Shown here: piece after piece, positions 32,795 through 41,263 of the stretch
How the letters are laid out: each line of letters starts with the position of its first letter
How positions within the stretch are numbered: position 1 is the first letter of the stretch
Assembly: GCF_031998825.1 (NCBI RefSeq)
Contig: NZ_DAMACX010000003.1
Location: 104,567-168,566, forward strand
Source of the DNA: Pseudescherichia sp031998825
GTDB taxonomy: Bacteria; Pseudomonadota; Gammaproteobacteria; Enterobacterales; Enterobacteriaceae
Reading direction: 5' to 3'
Length of the DNA: 64,000 nt
Made by a program: the position numbers and the translations under genes
The notes under the pieces: generated by a model
The model's database searches: none
What the model was told of the DNA's origin: nothing
Seen by the model: only the letters and a program-made list of their open reading frames with translations

Positions 32795-34021
32795 ATGTAC
32801 TCATTTGTTGCGAGACAACCCATTTTTGACAAAAACATGGCGACCGTTGGCTGGGAGCTGCTGTTTCGTGACGGGCTGACCAACCGGTTTCCAGACGTCT
32901 CGTCTGAGTATGCGACCCGGCAAATTATCTCCGATCTCTTCTTCTCTACGCCGCTGCCGTCGCTGGTGGGCAAGCACACCTGCTACATCAACTTTCCCGG
33001 CGAGATGATTGTGCAGGGCTTCGCCGATGCGCTGCCTCATGACAAGGTAGTGATTGAGATCCTCGAGACGGCGACGCCGGATGACGCTCTGCTGGCCGCC
33101 GTGCGGCGCCTCTATGCTGGCGGCTTCCAGATCGCCCTCGACGACTTTGCTCTCAAAAGCGAGTGGGAACGCTTTTTTCCCTACATCAGCATTGTTAAAT
33201 TTGATATCCGGGCGCAACGTTTTGAAGAGATAGCGCGCTATATCACACAAAACCGCGATCGCCTGGGCAAAGTTACCCTGCTGGCCGAAAAGGTCGAGAC
33301 TCAGGAGGAGTTCGATCAATACAGAGAGTTTGGCTTCGATCTCTTTCAGGGCTACTTCTACAGCAAGCCCGAGGTGCTGCAAAACAGGCGGCTATCGCAG
33401 AATAAGGTTTTGCAGATACAGCTTATCGCTGAGGTCAACGCAGAGAATCCTGACCTGGCAAAAATCGAAAACTATCTGAAGAGCGACATTAGCCTCTCCT
33501 ACACCTTGATGCGCTACGCCCGCAACGTGGTCTATAACACCCGCGGCATTGAGATGGTGAAGAACAGCACCCTCAAGGATACGCTGCTCTATCTTGGCTT
33601 TAACGAGCTGCGCCGTTTTGTTTCGATCTCCTGTCTGACCAGCATCGCCAACGTGAAAACCACCGAGCTATACCATATGAGCCTGGTGCGGGGCATGTTC
33701 TGCGAGCTGCTTGCCAAAGCGGCGGGGCGAGAGTCGCTCTCCCATGACGCTTTCTTCTGCGGTCTGTTTTCACTGCTGGATGCTATTCTCGGCATCGCGC
33801 TGGAGGATCTGGTTAAGCAGATCGCGCTGTCGGAGCGGGTAATGCAAGCCCTGACCGAGGATGAGGGGGTACTCTATCCGTTCCTGGATCTGGCCCGCCT
33901 CTATGAACAGCAGCGCTGGGAAGAGGTTAACAGGGTAGCAAAAAGCCTCGGCCTGACGCCTGAAACGGTGATAGAGACCATGAAGCGCGCCACCGCTTGG
34001 GCGGATAATATCGCCTTCTGA
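32795..34021 (+). CDS. EAL-HDOD domain protein (degenerate c-di-GMP phosphodiesterase type)
   Basis: This 408-residue YuxH-like protein has an EAL fold (about 1-195) then an HDOD domain (about 200-385). EAL landmarks are altered: GWELLFR replaces the EAL signature, IEILET is kept, LDDFALKS keeps the Asp pair but loses the GTGYS loop, and FQGYFYSKP matches QGY. Catalysis is therefore uncertain, and a sensory or protein-binding role is possible. GAGAGGAG precedes ATG 32795, and the frame's ten upstream codons are rejected. It lies 3 bp from the end of convergent sanA. Confidence 0.88.
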   Translation: MYSFVARQPIFDKNMATVGWELLFRDGLTNRFPDVSSEYATRQIISDLFFSTPLPSLVGKHTCYINFPGEMIVQGFADALPHDKVVIEILETATPDDALLAAVRRLYAGGFQIALDDFALKSEWERFFPYISIVKFDIRAQRFEEIARYITQNRDRLGKVTLLAEKVETQEEFDQYREFGFDLFQGYFYSKPEVLQNRRLSQNKVLQIQLIAEVNAENPDLAKIENYLKSDISLSYTLMRYARNVVYNTRGIEMVKNSTLKDTLLYLGFNELRRFVSISCLTSIANVKTTELYHMSLVRGMFCELLAKAAGRESLSHDAFFCGLFSLLDAILGIALEDLVKQIALSERVMQALTEDEGVLYPFLDLARLYEQQRWEEVNRVAKSLGLTPETVIETMKRATAWADNIAF

Positions 34022-34024
34022 GCA

Positions 34025-34744
34025 CTACTTTTTCGCTTTCGGTTGGATATCCATCAGCTGCTCCGGCGTCACCGCCGGGTAGCCCTGGGCATCGTCCGGT
34101 ACGTCCTGCAACGACGAGATAGGCAGCAGCGGGCCAAGGAAGCGCGGCTCGCGTTTGAAGATATAGAGATCCGCCAGCGCGCCAAGGCGAGCGCCAAACT
34201 CCCGTACCCGCACGGTCAGCATATCTTTCGGCGAGGGCACGGCGTAGCACTGGGCCTGTATGCCCCGATGCAGGGCAATGAACAGCGCACGCTCGCAGTG
34301 GAAACGCTGGGTGATGATAATAAAGTCGTTGGCGTCGAAGACCTTACGCGTACGCACAATGGAGTCCAGGGTGCGAAAGCCCGCGTAATCGAGCACGATA
34401 TCCTGCGGGTCAACCCCGGCGGCAATCAGATCCTTACGCATGGTTACCGGCTCGTTATAGCTCTGCAGGGCATTGTCGCCGCTCAGCAGCAGGTAGTTCA
34501 CCTTGCCGCTGTTGTAGGCGTTCAGCGCTCCCTGAATGCGGTAACGATAGTACTGATTAATGACGCCGGTGCGGTAATACTTGGCGGTACCCAGTACGAC
34601 CCCAACCTGGCGGTAGGGCAGATCTTGCAAATCGTCGTAGATCCACGGCGAGGTTTTCCAGCTCATCCAGCGGTCGAGACCAAGCGCGGTTAACAGCAGC
34701 AAGCCGATGATGACTAACAGGCTGTATAACAAACGCTTTAACAT
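34025..34744 (-). CDS. sanA: envelope-barrier protein SanA (DUF218)
   Basis: This 239-residue inner membrane protein has one N-terminal membrane anchor (LLYSLLVIIGLLLLTALGL) and a periplasmic DUF218 domain containing GVVLGTAKYYRTGVINQYYRYR and LLLSGDNALQSYNEPVTMR. E. coli SanA (SfiX) restores vancomycin exclusion at high temperature and affects envelope permeability. ATG 34744 gives the exact E. coli length; upstream in-frame codons lack support. It is followed on the same strand by no further gene before the convergent EAL-HDOD end. Confidence 0.95.
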   Translation of the reverse strand: MLKRLLYSLLVIIGLLLLTALGLDRWMSWKTSPWIYDDLQDLPYRQVGVVLGTAKYYRTGVINQYYRYRIQGALNAYNSGKVNYLLLSGDNALQSYNEPVTMRKDLIAAGVDPQDIVLDYAGFRTLDSIVRTRKVFDANDFIIITQRFHCERALFIALHRGIQAQCYAVPSPKDMLTVRVREFGARLGALADLYIFKREPRFLGPLLPISSLQDVPDDAQGYPAVTPEQLMDIQPKAKK

Positions 34745-34870
34745 GCAGATAGCTCGATGCAGAGATGAAATTTCATTCAGGCTACTGTACCCGCAGAGGA
34801 AGCGCAAGAATCAGCGATTCAACTGCGGGGATTTTCATCACAATCATTTCATTGTGTTATTGCCGCCAGC

Positions 34871-35758
34871 TCAGGCTGGCAGTGCCACACGCTCAACGTA
34901 GCGGCAGCCCAGCGCTCTCAGCGTGGCGGAGGTCGCGTCCCACTGGGTGAGTGGCGCGTCCGGGCGCTCGGCCAGAACGGCACGGCGCATATCCGGATAG
35001 TCATAGCCGTTCAGGCTCAGCAGATTGAGCGCCCCCTGTAACGGCGGCAGGGACGGGTTGAAAGCCGCATTTTCCGCATAGCGCCCGGCGAAAATCTGCC
35101 CGTTGCTCAACTCGATGGCGACGCCGGAGGGGGCGTTGCTGTAAGGCGCGTGGCTCTGGTTGGCGGCGGTGATGGCCGCTTTGACCAGCGCCTCTCCCTC
35201 TACCGGGAAGGCGTGATCCTCGTCATCCATCAGCAGGGTATTAATCTCAAGATCTTTGGGACCAAAGGCGTCGGGCAGGTAATCCGCCAGCGTATGCGGA
35301 TCGCGGCCGGGGAGAGCAATACGCAGGTCGAGGCCGCTGTTCAGCTCGTTCATAAACTGGCGGCAGTGGCCGCAGGGGGTGTAGTTAACGGTGATGGCGA
35401 CCAGGGATTTTTCGCCCCGCAGCCAGGCATGGCTGATGGCGCTCTGCTCGGCGTGAACGGTCTGCTGCATGGTGGAGCCAAGAAACTCCATGTTGCCGCC
35501 GAAGTACCACGTGCCGCTCACCCCGCGGGCGATAGCGCCGACGTTAAAATGCGAGAGATCGGCCCGGGCGCAGGCGGCAGCCAGCGGCAGGAGCGCAAAG
35601 GCCAGCGCGTCTTCATCCAGCCCCGTGGCGCTTGTCAGCGCCTTCACCTGCTCTGCGCTCAGCATGGCGGGAAAATGGTCATCCGCAAGAAGGGGTGCTA
35701 AAGCAGATTGCAGATCCTCCGCAAGGGTAGCGAAAGCCGAGTGAAAACGTGAATGCAT
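34871..35758 (-). CDS. cdd: cytidine deaminase Cdd
   Basis: This 295-residue homodimeric zinc enzyme deaminates cytidine and deoxycytidine in pyrimidine salvage. The catalytic HAE motif is TVHAEQSAISHAW (about 101), and the zinc-binding PCGHC is in YTPCGHCRQF (about 129). Length corresponds to the long, E. coli-type enzyme with a C-terminal pseudo-repeat. The promoter has a perfect CRP site at the class II position; in E. coli cdd is activated by CRP and repressed by CytR. Confidence 0.97.
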   Translation of the reverse strand: MHSRFHSAFATLAEDLQSALAPLLADDHFPAMLSAEQVKALTSATGLDEDALAFALLPLAAACARADLSHFNVGAIARGVSGTWYFGGNMEFLGSTMQQTVHAEQSAISHAWLRGEKSLVAITVNYTPCGHCRQFMNELNSGLDLRIALPGRDPHTLADYLPDAFGPKDLEINTLLMDDEDHAFPVEGEALVKAAITAANQSHAPYSNAPSGVAIELSNGQIFAGRYAENAAFNPSLPPLQGALNLLSLNGYDYPDMRRAVLAERPDAPLTQWDATSATLRALGCRYVERVALPA

Positions 35759-35790
35759 GGCGTTGCCTCATAGCAGTGTAATGGGAGCCC

Positions 35791-35833
35791 AGTGTAAAGA
35801 GCGCGAGGCTCTTTATATGTGATTTAAATCACA
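35791..35833 (-). promoter_or_regulatory. cdd promoter with CRP/CytR site
   Basis: TGTGA-TTTAAA-TCACA (35818-35833) is a perfect CRP palindrome. On the minus strand a -10 TACACT lies at 35796-35791, putting CRP near -41.5. A TTGCAT half site just upstream on that strand (35838-35843) fits the CytR half-site GTTGCAT. Confidence 0.88.
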
Positions 35834-35887
35834 CTGTATATGCAACTTATGAAATTCAAATTAAAAATGCGCGACGCATCGCAAATT

Positions 35888-36583
35888 TTAGCCCACCAGT
35901 GCGAGGATCAGCGGAAAGAGCAGGGGAGCAATCAGCGAGGTGATAATCCCGCAGAGCACGAGCGCCAGCGAACTGAATGCGCCCTCCTGATAATCCAGCT
36001 CTGCGCAGCGTGCCGTGCCCAGCGCGTGAGACGCGGTACCCATCGCCAGGCCGCGCGCCGCTTTGGTTCGAATGCGCATTAGATTCAGCAGGGTATGGCC
36101 AAATACCGCGCCAAGAATACCTACGAAGATCACGCAGACCGCGCTGATAGCCGGAATGCCGCCGATGCTGCCGCCTACCGCCATGGCAATTGGCGTGGTA
36201 ACCGACTTTGGCAGTACCGAGGCGGCGATCTCCGGTGTGGCGCCCATCAGCAGGGCAATAGTAGTGCCAGTTACCATCGCCACCACGCTGCCGATAAAGC
36301 AGATGGAGATAATCGATTTCCAGCGGGCACGGATCTGATGCAGCTGCTCATACAGCGGGTAGGCCAGCGCCACCACCGCGGGCTGGAGCAGATCGTTAAG
36401 AATTTTGCTCCCGGCGAAATAGCGCTCATAGGGGATGCCGGTCAGCAGCAGGAAGGGGATCAGCACCACCATCGCCACCAGCAGCGGGTTGAGCAGCGGC
36501 ATCTTAAAACGCGCCGCCAGCTTGCGGGCCGCAAAGAAGACCGCCAGGGTCAGCGGCAGCGACCACCAGATATTTTCCATCAC
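35888..36583 (-). CDS. yohK: LrgB/CidB-family membrane protein YohK
   Basis: This 231-residue LrgB-family protein has about seven membrane segments. Blocks KSVTTPIAMAVGGSIGGIPA and RTKAARGLAMGTASHALGTA are the family signature. The E. coli gene is yohK. LrgAB-type proteins are called holin/antiholin-like but are also implicated in small-metabolite (pyruvate, glycolate) transport. Its ATG overlaps the yohJ TGA by 4 bp (ATGA), so the pair is coupled. Confidence 0.94.
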   Translation of the reverse strand: MMENIWWSLPLTLAVFFAARKLAARFKMPLLNPLLVAMVVLIPFLLLTGIPYERYFAGSKILNDLLQPAVVALAYPLYEQLHQIRARWKSIISICFIGSVVAMVTGTTIALLMGATPEIAASVLPKSVTTPIAMAVGGSIGGIPAISAVCVIFVGILGAVFGHTLLNLMRIRTKAARGLAMGTASHALGTARCAELDYQEGAFSSLALVLCGIITSLIAPLLFPLILALVG

Positions 36584-36978
36584 GGTTTGGCTCCTTTATC
36601 ACCCGTCACCTTGCGCTCGCCGTGCACCAGGTGCGAGCTCCAGCTCACCACCAGGAAGACCACAAGCGTGCTGATGGCGCAGGAGACCACCACGGGGCCA
36701 AACTGCGCCCGCAGCACGTCGTAGTACTGCATCACGCCCACGCCGATAGGCACAAACAGCAGCGCCATATAGCGGATCAGCACGTAGCAGCCGGGGTTAA
36801 CCCACTTTGCCGGCAGGATTTGCAGCGCCAGCAGGAAGAACATGATCAGCATGCCGATGATGCTGCCGGGAATGGTGATGGGCAGCAGGGCGGAGATAGC
36901 GATCCCGGCGTACAGGCAGGCATAGATCAGCGCGAAAGCACGAAGATACTGCCAGACAATGGTTAACGATTTGGACAT
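36580..36978 (-). CDS. yohJ: LrgA/CidA-family membrane protein YohJ
   Basis: This 132-residue UPF0299 LrgA-family protein has four membrane segments. Core blocks IPGSIIGMLIMFFLLALQIL and LIRYMALLFVPIGVGVMQYY match E. coli YohJ. ATG 36978 aligns with MSKS at the family start; twelve in-frame upstream codons are rejected. It is the first gene of yohJK. Confidence 0.94.
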   Translation of the reverse strand: MSKSLTIVWQYLRAFALIYACLYAGIAISALLPITIPGSIIGMLIMFFLLALQILPAKWVNPGCYVLIRYMALLFVPIGVGVMQYYDVLRAQFGPVVVSCAISTLVVFLVVSWSSHLVHGERKVTGDKGAKP

Positions 36979-37186
36979 GGTGAAAGCCTCTGATGAAACG
37001 CATTCATCATACAATTGATTCGATAACTGTGCTATCGATCACATCATGAAATGTGAGCATACCAAATATTCCCAAATGGAACGTCAGGCATTCATACAAG
37101 ATTAGGCGGAAACCGGGCGATAAAGCCCCTTTCACCCATGCGCCAGAGGCGCTACCATACGCGCCTCTTTTCTGACGGGTAACGTT

Positions 37187-38140
37187 ATGCGTGTATTACT
37201 GGCACCGATGGAAGGCGTGCTCGATTCGCTGGTGCGCGAGCTGCTGACCGGGGTAAATGATTACGATCTCTGCATCACCGAATTTCTGCGCGTGGTCGAT
37301 CAGCTGCTGCCGGTAAAGTCGTTCTATAAAATCTGTCCGGAGCTGCATCGCCAGAGCCGCACGCGCAACGGCACGCCGGTGCGCATCCAACTGCTGGGTC
37401 AGTATCCGCAGTGGCTGGCGGAGAACGCCGCCCGTGCCGTGGAGCTTGGCTCGTACGGAGTCGATCTCAACTGCGGCTGTCCGTCAAAGCTGGTGAACGG
37501 CAGCGGCGGCGGGGCGACGCTGCTCAAAGATCCTGAGCTTATCTACCGCGGCGCGAAAGCGATGCGTGAGGCGGTGCCCGCCTCGCTGCCGGTGACCGTA
37601 AAAATACGCCTCGGCTGGGACAGCGGTGCGCGGCAGTTTGAAATTGCCGATGCCGTACAGCAGGCGGGGGCGACCGAGCTGGTGGTCCACGGCCGCACCA
37701 AAGAGGATGGCTATAAAGCGGAGCGCATCAACTGGCAGGCGATCGGCGAGATCCGTAAGCGGCTGACCATCCCGGTGATTGCCAACGGTGAGATCTGGGA
37801 CTGGCAGAGTGCGCAGGATTGCCTGGCGGCGACCGGCTGTGACGCGGTGATGATTGGCCGCGGTGCGCTGAACGTGCCTAACCTCAGCCGGGTGATCAAA
37901 TATAACGCGCCGCGTATGCCCTGGCCGGAGGTGGTTGGCCTGCTCCAGCAGTATAGCCAGCTTGAGAAGCAGGGCGATACCGGGATGTATCACGTAGCAC
38001 GCATCAAGCAGTGGCTGGGCTATTTACGCAAGGAGTATGCGGAAGCCGACGGCCTGTTTAGCCAGATCCGTACCCTGAAGCGGTCGGCGGAGATCGCGAT
38101 GGCCATCGAGGCTGCCGCTAACCATATTCTGCAAGAATAG
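37187..38140 (+). CDS. dusC: tRNA-dihydrouridine(16) synthase DusC
   Basis: This 317-residue FMN TIM-barrel enzyme reduces U16 of tRNAs. It opens MRVLLAPMEGVLDSLVRELL; the catalytic cysteine is in LNCGCPSKLVNGSGGGATLL (about residue 98), and phosphate-binding HGRTKEDGY and VIANGEIWDWQSA follow. The Dus family C-terminal recognition domain is present. It is transcribed alone, with a terminator hairpin directly at the stop codon. Confidence 0.96.
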   Translation: MRVLLAPMEGVLDSLVRELLTGVNDYDLCITEFLRVVDQLLPVKSFYKICPELHRQSRTRNGTPVRIQLLGQYPQWLAENAARAVELGSYGVDLNCGCPSKLVNGSGGGATLLKDPELIYRGAKAMREAVPASLPVTVKIRLGWDSGARQFEIADAVQQAGATELVVHGRTKEDGYKAERINWQAIGEIRKRLTIPVIANGEIWDWQSAQDCLAATGCDAVMIGRGALNVPNLSRVIKYNAPRMPWPEVVGLLQQYSQLEKQGDTGMYHVARIKQWLGYLRKEYAEADGLFSQIRTLKRSAEIAMAIEAAANHILQE

Positions 38141-38174
38141 ATTCATCTTATTTCATTGATAAGATGAATGTTTT
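38141..38174 (+). terminator. dusC terminator
   Basis: ATTCATCTTAT and ATAAGATGAAT form a perfect 11-bp AT-rich stem with a 7-nt loop, followed by GTTTTT. It abuts the dusC stop. Confidence 0.8.
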
Positions 38175-38279
38175 TCCAGCTGTGTCTTTTTATGACCAGC
38201 CGTGTTTTGCCACGCTTACCTAAAAAACCAGATAAAAGTGTGTGTACTCTGCAACGCCCTGGTTTGACAGAGCGTGTCT

Positions 38280-39719
38280 ATGAGTCGTCCCTTTATCATC
38301 GCCGCTGCGGCGTGCTTCCCGCTGGTATTGATCCTCAGCGGGTGCGCGCCCATGCATGACGGCGTCGTTCCCCTGAAAGAGCAAGCCCCGGCAGCGGCGG
38401 CTAGCAATAGCTTACCTCCGGCGCTGGCCGCGGGCTGGCCACAGAGCCAGTGGTGGCAGGCGTATCACGATCCGCAGCTTAACGCCCTGATTGAACGCGC
38501 CCTGGCCCACGCCCCGGATATGCAGGTTGCGGAGCAGCGGATCCACCTCGCCGAAGCGCAGGCCCAGCGCGTCGCCGCCAACGAGGGCCCCGAAGTTGAT
38601 TTTTCCGCCGACGTCGAGCGGCAGCGCATGTCTGCCGAGGGGTTGATGGGGCCGTTTGCCATAACCGATCCCGCTGCCGGTACCACCGGACCCTGGTATA
38701 CCAACGGCACTTTCGGCTTAACTGCCGGCTGGGATCTGGATCTGTGGGGCAAAAACCGCGATGAGGTTGCCGCCCGCATTGGCGACGTTCGCGCTCACGA
38801 AGCCGAGCGTCAGCAGACGCGACAGCTGCTGGCGACCAGCGTGGCACGCCTCTACTGGCAGTGGCAGACCGAGGCCGCCATCAGTCAGGTGCTGGACGAG
38901 ATCGAACGTGACCAGCAGACGGTTGTTGCCGCTGACCGCCAGCTTCATCAGGCGGGCATTACTTCTTCCGTGGCAGATGCTGAAAACAGCATCGACAAGG
39001 AGAAAACCCGCCAGCAGCAGAGCGAGGCCCGGGGTAAAATGCGGGTGATGGAAGCCCGTCTGATAGCATTGACGAACAGCAGCGCGGCCACGCTGCATCT
39101 GGAGCCGGTCGGGCTGCCGAAAGTTGAGGGCAAGATGCCGCCGCAGCTGGGCTACGAGCTGCTGGCCCGTCGCCCGGATCTGCAGGCGGCACACTGGTAC
39201 ATCGAGTCCTCGCTCAGCAGCGTGGAGGCGGCGAAGGCCGCTTTCTACCCGGATCTTAACCTGATGGCGTTTCTTCAGCAGGATGCCCTGCATCTGAGCG
39301 ATCTCTTCCGCCACTCTGCGCAGCAGATGGGCGTCACCGGCGGGCTGACGCTGCCGATTTTCGACAGTGGGCGGCTGAATGCCAGCCTGAACATTGCCGA
39401 AGAGGAGCATAACCTCTCCGTTGCCAGCTACAACAAGGCGGTGGTAGACGCGGTCAACGAGGTAGAGAAAGCGGCAGTGCAGGTTGAGACGCTGGCGGAC
39501 GAGAATCTACGCCAGCAGCAGATCGAGCAGGATGCCGGACGCATTGTGGCGTTGGCCGAAGCGCGTTTTAAGGTGGGGATTATTCCCGGCATGCGGGTCA
39601 GCCAGAGTCGGCTACCGCTGCTTCAGGAGCAGATTAACGGCATTACTCTGCACGGCCAGTGGCTGGATGCTACGTTGCAACTCACCTCTGCGCTGGGCGG
39701 CGGGTATCATCAGAGTTGA
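38280..39719 (+). CDS. mdtQ: outer membrane factor lipoprotein MdtQ
   Basis: This 479-residue OMF/TolC-like lipoprotein of the NodT family has signal peptide with lipobox LSGC (acylated Cys22). Two OEP repeats follow. Conserved segments are WWQAYHDPQLNALIERAL, GLTAGWDLDLWGKN, ARRPDLQAAHWYIESS and LPIFDSGRLNA. It would provide an outer-membrane duct for an efflux pump, though no pump genes are adjacent. In E. coli K-12 mdtQ (yohG) is a broken gene, while here the frame is full length. ATG 38280 is chosen over a GTG two codons upstream because homologues start here. Confidence 0.93.
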   Translation: MSRPFIIAAAACFPLVLILSGCAPMHDGVVPLKEQAPAAAASNSLPPALAAGWPQSQWWQAYHDPQLNALIERALAHAPDMQVAEQRIHLAEAQAQRVAANEGPEVDFSADVERQRMSAEGLMGPFAITDPAAGTTGPWYTNGTFGLTAGWDLDLWGKNRDEVAARIGDVRAHEAERQQTRQLLATSVARLYWQWQTEAAISQVLDEIERDQQTVVAADRQLHQAGITSSVADAENSIDKEKTRQQQSEARGKMRVMEARLIALTNSSAATLHLEPVGLPKVEGKMPPQLGYELLARRPDLQAAHWYIESSLSSVEAAKAAFYPDLNLMAFLQQDALHLSDLFRHSAQQMGVTGGLTLPIFDSGRLNASLNIAEEEHNLSVASYNKAVVDAVNEVEKAAVQVETLADENLRQQQIEQDAGRIVALAEARFKVGIIPGMRVSQSRLPLLQEQINGITLHGQWLDATLQLTSALGGGYHQS

Positions 39720-39805
39720 TATGTTGGCTTGGTTTGCGAGGCGGGACAAACAGGCGTATATTTGAGCTATAAGGCATATACAAATTCATTTAATTGGTGA
39801 ATACC

Positions 39806-39958
39806 ATGTCAGCCAAAGAAGATAAAGCCAGACATCAGCGTGAGTATCAACAGCGTGTGGAAGCCGTTCGTAACGGCCAGACATCGGGACGTGTGATGCA
39901 ACAACGCCCTGATGGTATCGTGCCTGCTAAAAGCGGACGTAGCGTCTCTTTTTTCTGA
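39806..39958 (+). CDS. 50-residue basic protein paired with nucleotidyltransferase gene
   Basis: A short frame starts MSAKEDKARHQREYQQR and ends PAKSGRSVSFF. It is rich in Arg, Lys, Gln and Glu, with a predicted helical first half and no membrane segment. No family was recognised. It ends 73 bp before the nucleotidyltransferase start, in the same orientation. The preceding bases (AATTGGTGAATACC) give only a weak ribosome site. It could be an antitoxin-like or DNA-binding partner, but that rests on position alone. Confidence 0.55.
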   Translation: MSAKEDKARHQREYQQRVEAVRNGQTSGRVMQQRPDGIVPAKSGRSVSFF

Positions 39959-40031
39959 AAGCTACTTCTCATCCCATCTTGCCAGATGAAGTAGTGTTAA
40001 AATCAGCTCATCTTAACAGGTGAGCTTTTTT

Positions 40032-40931
40032 ATGGCTAAAATGGTGATACCTCCTGAAAATCAGATGGTTATGCTTAACCGCTGTCTGATTGATAATGCA
40101 GATCAGCTTCCCTCTCCTGTCATAACCGTAGGTGGACAGGCCGTTATGTATTGGTATGCCACTTACATGGATTTTTACCCTGAACAGCCAGATATGACGT
40201 TTATCACATCAATTGACGTTGACTATGTAGCGAAAAAGGAGGGAGCAGAAGCTATTGCGAAAATATTCAATGTTGATAGCAAATTGCAGGAAATATTTAA
40301 TCCGCCATCTATCGCTGTATTCAATCTAATAGACAAAGATACTGGAAAAGTAAAAGAGAATTCGCACGGGCAATTTTTGAATGAGCAGCTTAACGAAGCG
40401 AATATAGTTGATATTATCGATCGCCCTTCTGGATTCGAACACGATGATTTTGCAGGTGACAAGCTCTTACTCAATACTGAACCTTTTTTGGTTATGCCCG
40501 ATCGGCAGGGTGCAGCAATGAGCCATGGCTTTGTCAGGGTATTGAACCCTGTGGCATGTATCCTTTCTCGCCTGGCAAACGCAACTGTACCAATGGGGAA
40601 AGACAGATTTACTGAAGCGATACGTATTAAAGTATTAGCGCTTCCCGTATTTAACTTTTTGCTGGAAAAATTGCAAACTTTACCTTTTAAGGAAGCAAGG
40701 AAATATGTGGACTATTTTATTACGATAATATGGCGTCGCGAATTTCGGCGTTTTCAAGTTGAGCACAGCATACCGCTGTATGTCATTGTTGCACAGTTGG
40801 TAAAAGAACTTGCTGAGTCGTCAGGTGATTATGTATTGCCCCAGTTTTACCTAAATGAGCTGCCGCGAAAGGTTATGTTTCTTGAAAAAGAGTATCATCG
40901 CTATCAAAAATTAATGGCTCGTACTAATTAG
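40032..40931 (+). CDS. putative nucleotidyltransferase (DNA polymerase beta fold), AbiEii-like
   Basis: This 299-residue protein has the polymerase-beta-type nucleotidyltransferase hallmark: VGGQAVMYWY (Gly34-Gly35) followed by SIDVDY, where Asp62-x-Asp64 would bind metal. That spacing fits AbiEii/MenT-type and DUF6036-type proteins, which transfer nucleotides to tRNA or other targets and often act as toxins or in phage defence. The rest is a helical C-terminal region with no recognised domain. AGGTGAG precedes ATG 40032. The gene is AT-rich compared with its GC-rich neighbours and is inserted between mdtQ and yohP, so transfer is likely. Target unknown. Confidence 0.75.
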   Translation: MAKMVIPPENQMVMLNRCLIDNADQLPSPVITVGGQAVMYWYATYMDFYPEQPDMTFITSIDVDYVAKKEGAEAIAKIFNVDSKLQEIFNPPSIAVFNLIDKDTGKVKENSHGQFLNEQLNEANIVDIIDRPSGFEHDDFAGDKLLLNTEPFLVMPDRQGAAMSHGFVRVLNPVACILSRLANATVPMGKDRFTEAIRIKVLALPVFNFLLEKLQTLPFKEARKYVDYFITIIWRREFRRFQVEHSIPLYVIVAQLVKELAESSGDYVLPQFYLNELPRKVMFLEKEYHRYQKLMARTN

Positions 40932-40965
40932 AATGAACTCTTCGATTAACTATAACTCTTCTGAA

Positions 40966-40983
40966 TGCCCCCTTGCGGGGGCC
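40966..40983. terminator. hairpin between nucleotidyltransferase gene and yohP
   Basis: GCCCCC-TTG(C)-GGGGGC forms a GC-rich stem between the two convergent genes. It lacks a T-run on either side, so termination is uncertain. Confidence 0.5.
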
Positions 40984-41000
40984 ATGTTCAGGCGAACAGC

Positions 41001-41084
41001 TTAGAAAATCATCTTAAACACGCCGGTTACCACCAACAGCCCAATCAGAAAAATAATCAAAATAGCCCAAAGTAAAATTTTCAT
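41001..41084 (-). CDS. yohP: 27-residue membrane protein YohP
   Basis: The reverse strand encodes a 27-residue hydrophobic peptide MKILLWAILIIFLIGLLVV followed by TGVFKMIF, nearly the E. coli YohP sequence. YohP is a single-span inner membrane protein and a model for post-translational insertion by SRP or YidC. AGGAC lies before the ATG. It faces away from yohF. Confidence 0.93.
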   Translation of the reverse strand: MKILLWAILIIFLIGLLVVTGVFKMIF

Positions 41085-41202
41085 CGTCCTGTCCTTTTGT
41101 TGTGACGTCTTGCTGATACCTCTGAAAGCATAGGCAATTATCTGCCGTTTTGCCTGGTCGAAGGAGAAAATGGCCTGCATCCTTGCGATAGCTGGGAACT
41201 CT

Positions 41203-41211
41203 CTATACTTA
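41203..41211 (+). promoter_or_regulatory. candidate sigmaS-type -10 for yohF
   Basis: CTATACTTA matches the sigmaS extended -10 consensus, 53 bp before the yohF ATG. TTGCGA at 41183-41188 could be a poorly spaced -35 (15 bp). Confidence 0.5.
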
Positions 41212-41263
41212 CTGTTCAGCTTTTTCGCGTTCTCCCCTTATCACTTCTTTTATGGAGGTTCTT

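Noticed and set aside
40020..40031. Upstream GTG start for the nucleotidyltransferase gene
   Set aside because: The GTG at 40020 lies within the AGGTGAG ribosome site; ATG 40032 has correct 8-nt spacing.
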